64,000 bases of DNA, from the NCBI RefSeq assembly GCF_021441885.1, contig NZ_CP090438.1, positions 620,001-684,000 of the forward strand, read 5' to 3'. Positions 37,676-47,172 of the stretch are shown in pieces (position 1 is the first letter of the stretch; each line of letters opens with the position of its first letter). The notes under the pieces are model-generated. The model saw only the letters and a program-made list of their open reading frames with translations. It searched no databases and was not told the DNA's origin. The stretch comes from Vibrio maritimus (GTDB lineage Bacteria; Pseudomonadota; Gammaproteobacteria; Enterobacterales; Vibrionaceae). Both the position numbers and the translations under genes were made by a program.

Positions 37676-39010
37676 ATGTATTTACCTCAAGAAATTATTC
37701 GTAAAAAACGCGACGGTCACGAACTGAGCGCGGAAGAGATCAACTTCTTCATTCAAGGTGTTGCGAAAGACACGGTATCGGAAGGTCAAATTGCAGCATT
37801 TGCGATGACCATCTTCTTCAATGAAATGACCATGCCAGAGCGCATTGCGCTGACTTGTGCCATGCGCGATTCTGGCATGGTTATCGACTGGAGCCATATG
37901 AATTTTGGCGGTCCGATTGTCGATAAGCATTCAACCGGTGGCGTGGGGGATGTTACCTCGCTAATGCTTGGTCCAATGATTGCAGCTTGTGGTGGCTTCG
38001 TTCCTATGATTTCAGGTCGTGGTCTTGGCCATACAGGCGGCACACTGGATAAGCTTGAAGCTATCCCAGGCTACAACATTACCCCGACTAATGAGGTATT
38101 TGGTGACGTAACGAAGGAAGCGGGTGTCGCAATTATCGGTCAAACCGGCGATCTCGCACCAGCTGATAAGCGCGTTTACGCGACACGTGATATCACGGCG
38201 ACGGTTGACAACATTTCGCTTATTACAGCGTCTATTTTGTCGAAGAAGTTGGCTGCGGGCCTAGAATCTCTAGTGATGGACGTAAAAGTCGGCTCTGGCG
38301 CCTTTATGCCAACCTACGAAGCATCAGAAGAGCTTGCAAACTCAATTGTTGCAGTGGCAAACGGCGCGGGTACAAACACGACTGCGATCCTCACTGATAT
38401 GAACCAAGTACTGGCATCCTCGGCGGGCAATGCGGTGGAAGTGCGTGAAGCCGTACAGTTCTTGACTGGTGAATACCGCAACCCTCGCTTGTACGAAGTG
38501 ACGATGGCTCTGTGCAGTGAGATGTTGGTACTTGGTAAGCTGGCAAGCGATACCGAGCAAGCGGAAGTGATGCTTAATGAGGTACTCAATAACGGCAAAG
38601 CCGCTGAGTGCTTTGGCAAGATGGTGAAAGGTTTAGGTGGTCCAGCAGACTTTGTTGCTAACTACGATAATTACCTAGAGAAGGCAGAGATCGTTAAGCC
38701 AGTGTTTGCTGATGTTGACGGTATTGTCTCAGCGATGGACACACGTGCGATTGGCATGGCTGTCGTTGGTATGGGCGGTGGACGTCGCGTAGCAACAGAT
38801 ACTATCGATTATGCGGTTGGATTCGATCAATTCATCAAACTTGGTGAAAAGGCAAGTGCAGACAAGCCGCTTGCTGTTATCCATGCTCGCAATGAAGCGC
38901 AGTGGCAAGAAGCCGCAGACGCGCTGAAAGCCGCCATCACCGTTGGTGATACAGTTTATACAGAAACCCCTTGTGTATACCGCCATATTCGTGCGGAAGA
39001 TCTAGCATAA
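37676..39010 (+). CDS. deoA: Thymidine phosphorylase
   Basis: 444 residues from ATG 37676 ([14 protein letters not shown]), with TGGAGG six bases upstream; the GTG at 37664 would place that site inside the gene. Phosphorolyses thymidine and deoxyuridine. The glycosyltransferase family signature [20 protein letters not shown] is intact, as is the phosphate site KHSTGGVGD. It follows the palindromic repeat, which sits in the deoC-deoA leader, and deoB starts 15 bases after its stop. Confidence 0.98.
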   Translation: MYLPQEIIRKKRDGHELSAEEINFFIQGVAKDTVSEGQIAAFAMTIFFNEMTMPERIALTCAMRDSGMVIDWSHMNFGGPIVDKHSTGGVGDVTSLMLGPMIAACGGFVPMISGRGLGHTGGTLDKLEAIPGYNITPTNEVFGDVTKEAGVAIIGQTGDLAPADKRVYATRDITATVDNISLITASILSKKLAAGLESLVMDVKVGSGAFMPTYEASEELANSIVAVANGAGTNTTAILTDMNQVLASSAGNAVEVREAVQFLTGEYRNPRLYEVTMALCSEMLVLGKLASDTEQAEVMLNEVLNNGKAAECFGKMVKGLGGPADFVANYDNYLEKAEIVKPVFADVDGIVSAMDTRAIGMAVVGMGGGRRVATDTIDYAVGFDQFIKLGEKASADKPLAVIHARNEAQWQEAADALKAAITVGDTVYTETPCVYRHIRAEDLA

Positions 39011-39025
39011 GGGTGGAGAGAAGTT

Positions 39026-40246
39026 ATGAAACGTGCATTTATTTTAGTTCTAGATTCTTTCGGTATTGGCGCAACAGCGGATGCCGATAAGTTTGGTGAT
39101 GTGGGCTCAGATACCATGGGTCATATTGCTGAGCAGTGTGCGAAAGGTCTGGCAGACAACGAACAACGTAGCGGTGAGTTGAAGTTGCCAAACCTATCCA
39201 AGTTAGGCTTGGCTATGGCCCATAAAGAGTCAACGGGCGCACTTGCAGCTGGTTTGCGTGATGACGTCGAGGTCATTGGTGCTTACGGCCACGCTGCTGA
39301 ACTGTCTTCGGGTAAAGATACACCATCTGGCCACTGGGAAATTGCCGGTGTACCAGTATTGTTTGATTGGGGTTACTTCACAGACAAAGAGAACAGCTTC
39401 CCTAAAGAGCTAACAGATCGCATTTTAGAGCGTGCAGGTATTGACGGCTTCCTTGGTAACTGCCATGCCTCTGGTACTCAGGTTTTGGATGATCTTGGTG
39501 AAGAGCATATGAAGACAGGGCAACCTATCTTCTATACCTCTGCGGACTCGGTATTCCAGATTGCATGTCACGAAGAGACATTTGGCTTAGAACGCCTACT
39601 TGAGCTTTGTCAGATCGCTCGTGAAGAGCTTGAAGACTACAACATCGGTCGTGTTATCGCTCGTCCATTTATTGGTCCTGGCAAAGGTCAATTTGAGCGT
39701 ACTGGTAACCGTCGCGACCTTTCTGTCGAACCGCCAGCACCAACTGTGCTGTCTAAACTGGTTGATGAAAAGCAAGGCCAGGTCGTGTCCATCGGTAAGA
39801 TTGCTGATATCTATGCCAACTGCGGCATCACTAAGAAAGTGAAGGCGACAGGCATTCCAGCACTGTTTGAAGCAACCAAAGAGCAGATCAAAGAGGCAGG
39901 TGATAACACGATTGTTTTCACTAATTTTGTCGATTTTGATTCAGCGTACGGTCACCGTCGCGATGTTGCCGGTTACGCTGCAGCGCTGGAATACTTTGAT
40001 TCTCGTATTCACGAAGTGATCGAGTTAATGCAAGAAGACGACGTGCTTATTCTGACGGCAGACCACGGCTGTGATCCAACATGGCAAGGTACCGACCACA
40101 CTCGCGAGCATATCCCAGTCATCGTTTATGGTGAGAAAGTACCTGCAGGTTCTTTGGGGCTACGTGAAAGCTTTGCTGATATTGGTCAAAGTCTTGCGAG
40201 CTACTTTGGTACATCCTCAATGGACTACGGAAAGAACTTCCTGTAA
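39026..40246 (+). CDS. deoB: Phosphopentomutase
   Basis: 406 residues. Interconverts (deoxy)ribose-1- and 5-phosphates, linking the phosphorylases to DeoC. Alkaline-phosphatase superfamily metal sites: LDSFGIGA near the start, the phospho-threonine loop [11 protein letters not shown], and [18 protein letters not shown] near the end. RBS GGAGAG precedes the ATG. A hairpin follows before deoD. Confidence 0.98.
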   Translation: MKRAFILVLDSFGIGATADADKFGDVGSDTMGHIAEQCAKGLADNEQRSGELKLPNLSKLGLAMAHKESTGALAAGLRDDVEVIGAYGHAAELSSGKDTPSGHWEIAGVPVLFDWGYFTDKENSFPKELTDRILERAGIDGFLGNCHASGTQVLDDLGEEHMKTGQPIFYTSADSVFQIACHEETFGLERLLELCQIAREELEDYNIGRVIARPFIGPGKGQFERTGNRRDLSVEPPAPTVLSKLVDEKQGQVVSIGKIADIYANCGITKKVKATGIPALFEATKEQIKEAGDNTIVFTNFVDFDSAYGHRRDVAGYAAALEYFDSRIHEVIELMQEDDVLILTADHGCDPTWQGTDHTREHIPVIVYGEKVPAGSLGLRESFADIGQSLASYFGTSSMDYGKNFL

Positions 40247-40254
40247 TGACAGTA

Positions 40255-40284
40255 AGTTAAGAGCAAGTTAGCTTGCTCTTAACT
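40255..40284 (+). other. deoB-deoD intercistronic hairpin
   Basis: A perfect 13-bp stem (40255-40267 with 40272-40284) and TTAG loop, without a following T run. Better explained as an mRNA-stabilising or processing element than as a terminator. Confidence 0.7.
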
Positions 40285-40335
40285 CGTTTAAACCATTTTT
40301 CAGAATTGATAACGAACAACGTAAAGGAAATAACA

Positions 40336-41055
40336 ATGGCGACTCCTCACATTAACGCGGAAATGGGTGATTTTGCTGACGTAGTATTGATGCCAGGTGA
40401 TCCACTTCGCGCAAAATACATTGCTGACACATTCTTGGATGATGCAGTACAAGTATGTGATGTTCGTAACATGTACGGCTACACAGGGACCTACAAAGGT
40501 CGTCGTATCTCTGTGATGGGCCATGGCATGGGTATCCCTTCATGCTCAATCTACGTGACAGAGCTGATTAAAGACTTTGGTGTTAAGAAGATTATTCGTG
40601 TTGGTAGCTGCGGTGCGGTGAACGAAGACATTAAAGTACGTGACGTAGTGATCGGCATGGGTGCGTGTACTGACTCAAAAGTAAACCGTATTCGCTTTAA
40701 AGATCATGACTTCGCAGCCATCGCTGACTACCACATGGTGAAGAATGCAGAAGAGGCGGCTAAAGCACGTGGCATTAATGTGAAAGTGGGTAACCTTTTC
40801 TCTGCTGAGCTGTTCTACACACCGGATCCAGAAATGTTCGATGTTATGGACAAGTACGGCATTGTTGGTGTTGAGATGGAAGCGGCGGGTATCTACGGCG
40901 TTGCAGCCGAGTACGGTGCGAAAGCGCTGGCTATCTGTACTGTCTCTGACCACATCAAAACGGGTGAGCAAACCACTTCAGACGAGCGTGCAACAACGTT
41001 TAATGAAATGATGGAAATTGCACTGGACTCAGTACTTCTGGGTGACGCTGAATAA
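40336..41055 (+). CDS. deoD: Purine-nucleoside phosphorylase DeoD
   Basis: 239 residues from ATG 40336 ([15 protein letters not shown]) with AAAGGAAA upstream; the frame from 40273 would translate the intercistronic hairpin. Trimeric-hexameric type [26 protein letters not shown] and [14 protein letters not shown] are diagnostic. Phosphorolyses purine (deoxy)ribonucleosides. Last gene of deoCABD. Many Vibrio carry a second deoD elsewhere; that cannot be judged here. Confidence 0.98.
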   Translation: MATPHINAEMGDFADVVLMPGDPLRAKYIADTFLDDAVQVCDVRNMYGYTGTYKGRRISVMGHGMGIPSCSIYVTELIKDFGVKKIIRVGSCGAVNEDIKVRDVVIGMGACTDSKVNRIRFKDHDFAAIADYHMVKNAEEAAKARGINVKVGNLFSAELFYTPDPEMFDVMDKYGIVGVEMEAAGIYGVAAEYGAKALAICTVSDHIKTGEQTTSDERATTFNEMMEIALDSVLLGDAE

Positions 41056-41074
41056 GCACGTTTTCTTAGATAGT

Positions 41075-41104
41075 TTAAGGCCTCGCAATTGCGAGGCCTT
41101 TTTG
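41075..41104 (+). terminator. Terminator of the deo operon
   Basis: AAGGCCTCGC (41077-41086) and GCGAGGCCTT (41091-41100), a perfect 10-bp stem around AATT, then T. Confidence 0.94.
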
Positions 41105-41146
41105 TATTCTATGGTTGCTTAAGAAGTCAATGGTTGCTTAAGAAAT

Positions 41147-41749
41147 CTAGGGCTGCTTGAGAAGTAGGTTTTCGCCTTTGTCTTTCGATTGCCGTCTAAG
41201 CAGTACCATTAGCAAGATGCCGCACAAGAAGCTCATCAGGATCATCATATACATAAAGCGGTCACTTTTTCTGTAGTGGTGATCTGAAATCGCCGTTACT
41301 TTGCCGGTTTCAAAGGTAATACGAACAAAGCCAATAATCGTATTATCGTTAATGATAGGCTCGACCAGTTGCTGGCGTCCGATACTGGCAGTCGATAGTG
41401 GGGTATCGAGCCCCAATACTTCACGAACCGTCTGAGCATTGTTGCTCGACGCAACTTTAACCCCTTCAGAATCATAAACTGTCGCATCTAGAACCAGGCG
41501 TTCTTTGGACAGCTGATTCGTCAGTGCACCGAGACGCTCTTGGTCTTGGTCTATAAGCATCTGCCTTGCCGACTTTGAGGCTTGCGAGATAAGTACTTTT
41601 GAGAGCACTTCTAATTGGTTAGCTTGAATGCGCTCGTTTCCCTTGCTGATCAGTACGCTGTTACTGGTAATAAAAAACACCATCGCCGCAATCAAGCACA
41701 AGGCAACCAAACGCAAAAAATTCCTAAACGAAAACAGTGAACCGTCCAT
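41147..41749 (-). CDS. smp: Smp/YtjB family membrane protein
   Basis: 200 residues. An N-terminal transmembrane helix (about 12-31), a periplasmic domain (about 35-155) and a second helix (about 163-182) followed by a short basic tail. This topology and divergent placement next to serB match E. coli Smp (YtjB). Its role is unknown. The extracytoplasmic part resembles a small sensor-like domain. Confidence 0.85.
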   Translation of the reverse strand: MDGSLFSFRNFLRLVALCLIAAMVFFITSNSVLISKGNERIQANQLEVLSKVLISQASKSARQMLIDQDQERLGALTNQLSKERLVLDATVYDSEGVKVASSNNAQTVREVLGLDTPLSTASIGRQQLVEPIINDNTIIGFVRITFETGKVTAISDHHYRKSDRFMYMMILMSFLCGILLMVLLRRQSKDKGENLLLKQP

Positions 41750-41857
41750 AAAAGTGCAAAAGTACTAAGAAATTACTGATTGGTTCATATTGATGCTTGC
41801 ACAACCAAATTGCAATAGGGTAACGTTTCGGGAGCTCATTTGAAGGAAGGATTAGCC

Positions 41858-42826
41858 ATGGATGCTATCAAACCGCTTGCGATTAGTAAGCGTATCCCAC
41901 TAAAACAAAGGTTTCCGGAGACATTACTCTCTCACTCGTTAGAGAAGCGCGCTGCTACCTGGATTGTCTACGCACCCACTTTATACACCGAATTGTTCAA
42001 TGATTTGGACTTCTATGTTGGCGAGACCACTCGAATCCTAGATATCTGGCAGGTTGGTCAATACGAGGTCGCGTTGATGGAAGGTAACCTTACCCCAGAC
42101 CATATTCGTATTCTTGATGAACTGAACGTTGATTATGCAAGGCTTTGCGATGTTCCTGATCTTAACAAGCCAGGTGTTATTGTGCTCGATATGGACTCAA
42201 CCGCGATTCAGATAGAGTGTATTGATGAGATTGCTAAGCTTGCTGGAGTTGGTGAGCAAGTGTCAGAGGTCACTGAGCGAGCGATGCAGGGTGAACTCGA
42301 TTTTGAGCAAAGCCTTCGCCAACGTGTTGCTGCATTAAAAGATGCTGACGAATCTATTTTAAGTGAAGTGCGTGAATCTTTGCCTTTGATGCCAGAGCTT
42401 CGCGAGATGATTAAAACACTGCAAAGCTACGGCTGGAAAACCGCGATTGCGTCAGGCGGCTTTACCTACTTCTCTGATCACTTAAAAGAGATGCTCGACC
42501 TAGATTTTGCACAATCCAACACATTGGCAATCAAAGATGGCAAGCTATTGGGAGAGGTTGTTGGAGAGGTGGTTTCGGCGCAAACCAAAGCGGACATTCT
42601 GCTTGAGCTTGCTGAAGAGTACGACGTGGAGCCGCATAACACGATCGCTGTGGGTGATGGTGCGAACGACCTAGTGATGATGAAGGCTGCGGGTCTTGGC
42701 ATTGCGTATCATGCAAAACCTAAAGTTGAGGCGCAGGCTCAAGTCGCGATTCGACATGCTGGATTGGGTGGTATCGTTTGTATCCTGTCAGGTCTGCTTG
42801 CAAGACAAAAGAAAATTGGTTGGTAA
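41858..42826 (+). CDS. serB: Phosphoserine phosphatase
   Basis: 322 residues from ATG 41858, with AAGGAAGG as ribosome binding site; the TTG at 41840 lies before that site. Last step of serine biosynthesis. HAD-superfamily motifs: DMDST with nucleophile Asp111 and Asp113, SGGFTYFSD, and GDGANDL for metal binding. An N-terminal regulatory region (1-100) is typical of the gammaproteobacterial enzyme. Divergent from smp and conserved next to the PilZ gene and radA. Confidence 0.97.
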   Translation: MDAIKPLAISKRIPLKQRFPETLLSHSLEKRAATWIVYAPTLYTELFNDLDFYVGETTRILDIWQVGQYEVALMEGNLTPDHIRILDELNVDYARLCDVPDLNKPGVIVLDMDSTAIQIECIDEIAKLAGVGEQVSEVTERAMQGELDFEQSLRQRVAALKDADESILSEVRESLPLMPELREMIKTLQSYGWKTAIASGGFTYFSDHLKEMLDLDFAQSNTLAIKDGKLLGEVVGEVVSAQTKADILLELAEEYDVEPHNTIAVGDGANDLVMMKAAGLGIAYHAKPKVEAQAQVAIRHAGLGGIVCILSGLLARQKKIGW

Positions 42827-42847
42827 TTGATAACCAGTGAATCCAAG

Positions 42848-42886
42848 AAAAAAAGCCCTCGCTGGTTAACCTGCGAGGGCTTTTTA
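42848..42886. terminator. Bidirectional terminator between serB and the PilZ gene
   Basis: AAAAGCCCTCGC (42851-42862) pairs with GCGAGGGCTTTT (42873-42884) around a 10-base loop, with A and T tracts on each side. Confidence 0.93.
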
Positions 42887-42896
42887 TATGGCTTGG

Positions 42897-45242
42897 CTAA
42901 TGATTCATCTCAAGTCGTATCAACACTTCTTCTGTAATGTCCACGAGCTCGCAATATCCAATGATAGAGGTCATTTCGTTTTCTAGGTTGCGTGCATGGC
43001 TTAAGCTCAACGACAGCAGCTCGTTGATGTCTTTTTTCATGAGCGTAGTCAACGCGTCATAAACAGGTCCGGAAGAGACTCTCAGAATGTACAGCTCACC
43101 CATGCTAAGGGCATCTTTAATGAACTTAATGCGCTGCTGGGTAGACTCGAAATCATCGCGAACCTTAGTGTGAATCGATTGGATTCTATCGCCGAGTTTA
43201 AGGACGCCAATATAGAGCTCACAGGCAATAGGCTTGGCACCTGGTTTTCGTTTGAGGGGCTCAGCCAATAACGAATTACTTCTGCCTTTAAAGATGGGTT
43301 CAAGCGCCAGTTTTTGGTCGTGCCCAATGCGTTCAAAGAACTGCAAGTAGCCGGGTAGTGGAAAATTGACACCCACTGAGCGGCATTTGACTGAGGTACC
43401 GCGTTTATCGACATAAACGGGAGTAGAGACCATTTTTCCTAGTAACACGTTGTGCAGTGCCTCAAGCAATGAGCTACTTGGTAAGATTTCTTGCTGAGCG
43501 ACTAACTTGTCTTGGTTGTTCTCTATAATGCCTCTAAAGAAGGCGATTGTTTTGACCGTCTTTCCAGATTCAACAATAGAGAGGTGCACCGTTTTTCTGT
43601 CTGCGGACATGCGAACGACTTCGTACGGTACCTGGTTCAATGGAATTCGGTCGTTGTAACGTTTGAGCTCCAAATAGTCGACACTAATGATTGAACCAGA
43701 AGGAATAGCCAAAGGCTCTGCTAGCTTGATGCTCGCGCCGTGCTTAGATAAATCGACGGTCTGTCCTTGAATTCGAACATTCTCTCCCGCGCTGACAACA
43801 AGTGGTGAAGAGAACTGATATCTCGGCTCTCTTCGACGAGATTTGGCATCAAAGTACAGCCCTCTAGGCTGCGTTTTGACATTTCTCGGGTGTCGGAACT
43901 GATTGAGAGTACTGGCTGGCAGTCTTGGCTTTTCAGTAAATAGATAGTCGCTGGCGGATTTGTCGTCACTGATTTCTTGCAGTATGCCAAAATGCGTCAA
44001 CTTCTCGTCGTGCCCAACAAGCTCACTGTAGTGTTTTGATATGGTCAACATATCATCGGTTGATAGCTCAAATACCGATAGCCTAAATGCACGCCAACTC
44101 GCTCTTCTGCCGCCAACATGCCAGAACAATTGACGCTCTTGGCGATCCGCCTCGGGCATCATCATGGAATAGAACAGCTTCATTCCATTGTGTTCGTGGG
44201 TAAAGGTATAGAGAACGTTACTGCATCCTTTTATCCCAGCTTTGACTAACAGGTCCATTCGCTGGTTAGAGAATAACGAGGCCAGCGATTGCTGGTTACG
44301 CTCGTCGTGCCAATAACGCCAGATATCTTGGTTATTTTCTGTGAGCAACGCGACTTTCAGATCGTTGCCACTGAAGAATAGTGGTAGGTTACACGCGTGT
44401 TTTAGGTAGGTATGCTCAAAACCACGAGTCCGCGCACGAGTAATACGATCTTGGTTATCATGGCGAACCTTTTTGGATTCAGTGTTGAGCATCTTGTCGA
44501 CGACAAGCTCTACGGCGTTGGTGCGCGTTAACCTAAGTGTGCGTAGATACTTCACCGGAGAGATGCCATGCAGACCATCAACACCAAGCACTCGGTACTC
44601 AATAGGTTTGGTGATTTCTTTTAGTTGACTGGTTTCCGCTAGCTCGTCGAATGTAACAGAAATAACTTGCCCTAAATCGTAATCAAAGGTGCCAGGTACT
44701 TTAAACTTAGCTCCAGAGCTAGAGAGGTCGACGCTCAGACCAATAACGGTTTCACCGTTCTCGAGCGTAATAGATACCTGCGACTCGACCTTTAAGCGGC
44801 ATTCCTTGCGCTTGAGGTCATAGCCTAGGTTTATTGGGGTGGCAGCATAAGGACTTTGCGGGTCGGTTAAATCTCCGCTGTTGGCATTGCGTTGCTCATC
44901 ACCCAAGTTGCTCAAGGTTTTCTTGTCAACAAGTAGCTCCCATACTCCCTCGGTGTAACCACCGTATTTGCGAGTGAGCTTGTGATAGGAGTTAAATGCG
45001 CGATCGTCCAGCCAGTGTGCAAGACCATCTAATTGGTACTCGTGACAGTTGGTAGAGACGCGTCCACGAAGGTCAATACGTTTATAGCAGGGCGCCATAA
45101 GACGATTGAGCTCCATCTTCACCAGTAACTTAGTAGACGCAGATTCGCCTTCGGTGACTTGGTTGAGAACTTGGTCGAAGTCCTCAGCGTGGTAAGCTGA
45201 AATCAAACGTTCGGCAATGGAAAGTATTTCTGTTTGCTGCAT
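42897..45242 (-). CDS. plzC: Double-PilZ c-di-GMP receptor protein (PlzC-like)
   Basis: 781 residues, soluble. Two PilZ domains each carry both halves of the c-di-GMP site: first RKECR (145-149) with DLSSSG (172-177), second RRREPR (469-474) with DLSKHG (497-502). The N-terminal 130 and C-terminal 200 residues match nothing I recognise. From memory the serB-plzC-radA order and size match V. cholerae PlzC, one of five PilZ proteins and reported to bind c-di-GMP. Output partner unknown. Confidence 0.85.
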   Translation of the reverse strand: MQQTEILSIAERLISAYHAEDFDQVLNQVTEGESASTKLLVKMELNRLMAPCYKRIDLRGRVSTNCHEYQLDGLAHWLDDRAFNSYHKLTRKYGGYTEGVWELLVDKKTLSNLGDEQRNANSGDLTDPQSPYAATPINLGYDLKRKECRLKVESQVSITLENGETVIGLSVDLSSSGAKFKVPGTFDYDLGQVISVTFDELAETSQLKEITKPIEYRVLGVDGLHGISPVKYLRTLRLTRTNAVELVVDKMLNTESKKVRHDNQDRITRARTRGFEHTYLKHACNLPLFFSGNDLKVALLTENNQDIWRYWHDERNQQSLASLFSNQRMDLLVKAGIKGCSNVLYTFTHEHNGMKLFYSMMMPEADRQERQLFWHVGGRRASWRAFRLSVFELSTDDMLTISKHYSELVGHDEKLTHFGILQEISDDKSASDYLFTEKPRLPASTLNQFRHPRNVKTQPRGLYFDAKSRRREPRYQFSSPLVVSAGENVRIQGQTVDLSKHGASIKLAEPLAIPSGSIISVDYLELKRYNDRIPLNQVPYEVVRMSADRKTVHLSIVESGKTVKTIAFFRGIIENNQDKLVAQQEILPSSSLLEALHNVLLGKMVSTPVYVDKRGTSVKCRSVGVNFPLPGYLQFFERIGHDQKLALEPIFKGRSNSLLAEPLKRKPGAKPIACELYIGVLKLGDRIQSIHTKVRDDFESTQQRIKFIKDALSMGELYILRVSSGPVYDALTTLMKKDINELLSLSLSHARNLENEMTSIIGYCELVDITEEVLIRLEMNH

Positions 45243-45500
45243 GAGTTTTGTTAAAGTGTCCCTTTGATGATGAGTTTCATCAGAATAAGTACAGCGTAAT
45301 GCCTTATTATATCGGCAGCCATGCCGAAAACCTTAACGGTATGTATAGGAAAGATAAGGTATTGTCTCACTTTATTCTTAGGGTATTGTCATATATTGAC
45401 AATACTTTTCATTGGTTACACACCGAAACTAATAGATTAGTCAATAAATAAATGCAACTCAGTGCATTGTAACGCTAGAGTAAGTAGGTTAGTTCAAATT
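45243..45500. promoter_or_regulatory. Divergent plzC/radA control region with 23-bp palindrome
   Basis: GTATTGTCA (45383-45391), TATAT, TGACAATAC (45397-45405) form a perfect inverted repeat. The right arm contains TTGACA (45396-45401), a consensus -35 reading toward radA. GGTATTGTC also occurs at 45358-45366, 24 bases before its copy in the palindrome. The arrangement looks like an operator over the radA promoter; the binder is unknown. Confidence 0.5.
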
Positions 45501-46880
45501 ATGGCAAAAGCGAAAAGAGCTTACGTTTGTAATGATTGCGGAGCAGATTTTCCCCGTTGGCAAGGTCAATGCAACGCATGTGGCAGTTGGAACACGATCA
45601 GTGAAGTCCGTCTGGCTGCATCACCTCAAGTGGCTCGCAACGAGAGACTGACGGGCTATGCTGGTGGAGCGACGGAGTCGACAATCCAAACCCTCTCTGA
45701 GATTGATCTGCAAGAAGTGCCGCGATTTACCAGTGGCTTCAAAGAACTGGACCGAGTGTTAGGGGGCGGCGTTGTACCTGGCGCGGCCATCCTCATCGGC
45801 GGTAACCCTGGTGCAGGTAAATCAACATTGCTGCTGCAAGCTATGTGTTGGTTGTCCTCTCAGATGCCTACTTTATACGTCACTGGTGAAGAATCTCTGC
45901 AGCAAGTCGCCATGCGCGCTTCTCGCTTAGGGTTGCCGAAAGAGCATCTCAAGATGCTTTCTGAAACCAACGTTGATCGTATTTGCCAAATCGCTGAAAA
46001 AGAGCAGCCAAAGCTGATGGTTATCGACTCTATTCAGGTAATGCATGTTGCTGATGTCCAGTCATCACCAGGCAGTGTGGCGCAGGTACGCGAATCAGCG
46101 ACGGCACTAACTCGTTATGCTAAGCAAAACAATGTAGCGATATTCATCGTTGGTCATGTGACTAAAGATGGTACCTTGGCAGGTCCAAAGGTGCTGGAAC
46201 ACATCATCGACTGCTCAGTACTACTTGATGGTGGTACAGATAGCCGCTTTAGAACACTTCGAAGTCATAAGAACCGCTTCGGCGCGGTAAATGAGCTTGG
46301 CGTATTTGCGATGACGGGGCAGGGGTTAAAAGAAGTCAGTAATCCATCTGCGATTTTCCTCTCTCGTGGCGAAGAAGAAACATCGGGCAGTTCAGTCATG
46401 GTGGTGTGGGAGGGGACTCGTCCGCTCCTCGTTGAGATCCAGGCACTGGTTGACTATAGCCAACTGGCGAACCCGCGCCGCGTCGCGGTAGGTCTTGAGC
46501 AAAACCGTCTGTCGCTTCTATTGGCTGTGCTCCATAAACATGGCGGTTTGCAGATGGCGGACCAAGATGTATTTGTCAACGTCGTGGGTGGCGTCAAAGT
46601 TACCGAAACCAGTGCGGACCTTGCTTTGGTTATGGCATTGCTTTCAAGCTTTCGCGACCGTCCGCTACCGAAAGATGTGGTTGTGTTTGGTGAGGTGGGA
46701 CTTGCTGGCGAGATTCGCCCAGTACCGAGTGGCCAAGAGCGATTAATGGAAGCGTTTAAACACGGCTTTAAAAAAGCGATTGTTCCGGCGGCCAATATGC
46801 CGAAAGGCGGTATTGAAGGCATGCAAATCCACGGAGTGAAGAAGCTTTCAGAAGCGATTTCAGCATTTGATGAACTTTAA
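45501..46880 (+). CDS. radA: DNA repair protein RadA
   Basis: 459 residues from ATG 45501 (MAKAKRAYVCNDCG); the 13-codon extension is not family-like. A RecA-related ATPase that drives branch migration of recombination intermediates. Zinc finger with Cys10, 13, 24 and 27; Walker A GGNPGAGKST; the RadA-specific KNRFG motif (HKNRFG); and a C-terminal Lon-protease-like domain (about 290-455). Ribosome binding site is weak. Convergent with nothing; fusA2 lies downstream on the same strand. Confidence 0.97.
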   Translation: MAKAKRAYVCNDCGADFPRWQGQCNACGSWNTISEVRLAASPQVARNERLTGYAGGATESTIQTLSEIDLQEVPRFTSGFKELDRVLGGGVVPGAAILIGGNPGAGKSTLLLQAMCWLSSQMPTLYVTGEESLQQVAMRASRLGLPKEHLKMLSETNVDRICQIAEKEQPKLMVIDSIQVMHVADVQSSPGSVAQVRESATALTRYAKQNNVAIFIVGHVTKDGTLAGPKVLEHIIDCSVLLDGGTDSRFRTLRSHKNRFGAVNELGVFAMTGQGLKEVSNPSAIFLSRGEEETSGSSVMVVWEGTRPLLVEIQALVDYSQLANPRRVAVGLEQNRLSLLLAVLHKHGGLQMADQDVFVNVVGGVKVTETSADLALVMALLSSFRDRPLPKDVVVFGEVGLAGEIRPVPSGQERLMEAFKHGFKKAIVPAANMPKGGIEGMQIHGVKKLSEAISAFDEL

Positions 46881-47172
46881 TGGTGGCTTTTGCTCAATTT
46901 CAGGTAGAATACCGCCAACAAAAGTACGATTTTGCGAAATGACATCGAAAAATCACCAAGAGCAGCTAAAATTAACTGCGATCTGGTAACAACACCCAAA
47001 TCCGTTGAAGCTTGATGATATAAGCCTTGAGAGACCATTTCTCCCAAGGTGGCGTGTGATCGAGTCGGGTTCGGATAACTTTTTTTTAATACACATGCAC
47101 GCAGAGGTATCGGTCTTTACAGATTGTGATATACTCTGCGCGCAATTTATACCTTATAAACAGAGTAAGACA
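46881..47172 (+). promoter_or_regulatory. fusA2 upstream region
   Basis: About 290 bases. No terminator-like hairpin after radA was found. TATACT at 47130-47135, followed by the GC-rich CTCTGCGCGC, looks like a -10 with a stringent-type discriminator, as in translation genes. No good -35 is present. Confidence 0.4.

Noticed and set aside
45248..45451. Plus-strand ORF of 67 codons between plzC and radA
   Set aside because: It covers the palindrome and promoter region, and nothing about the peptide looks conserved.
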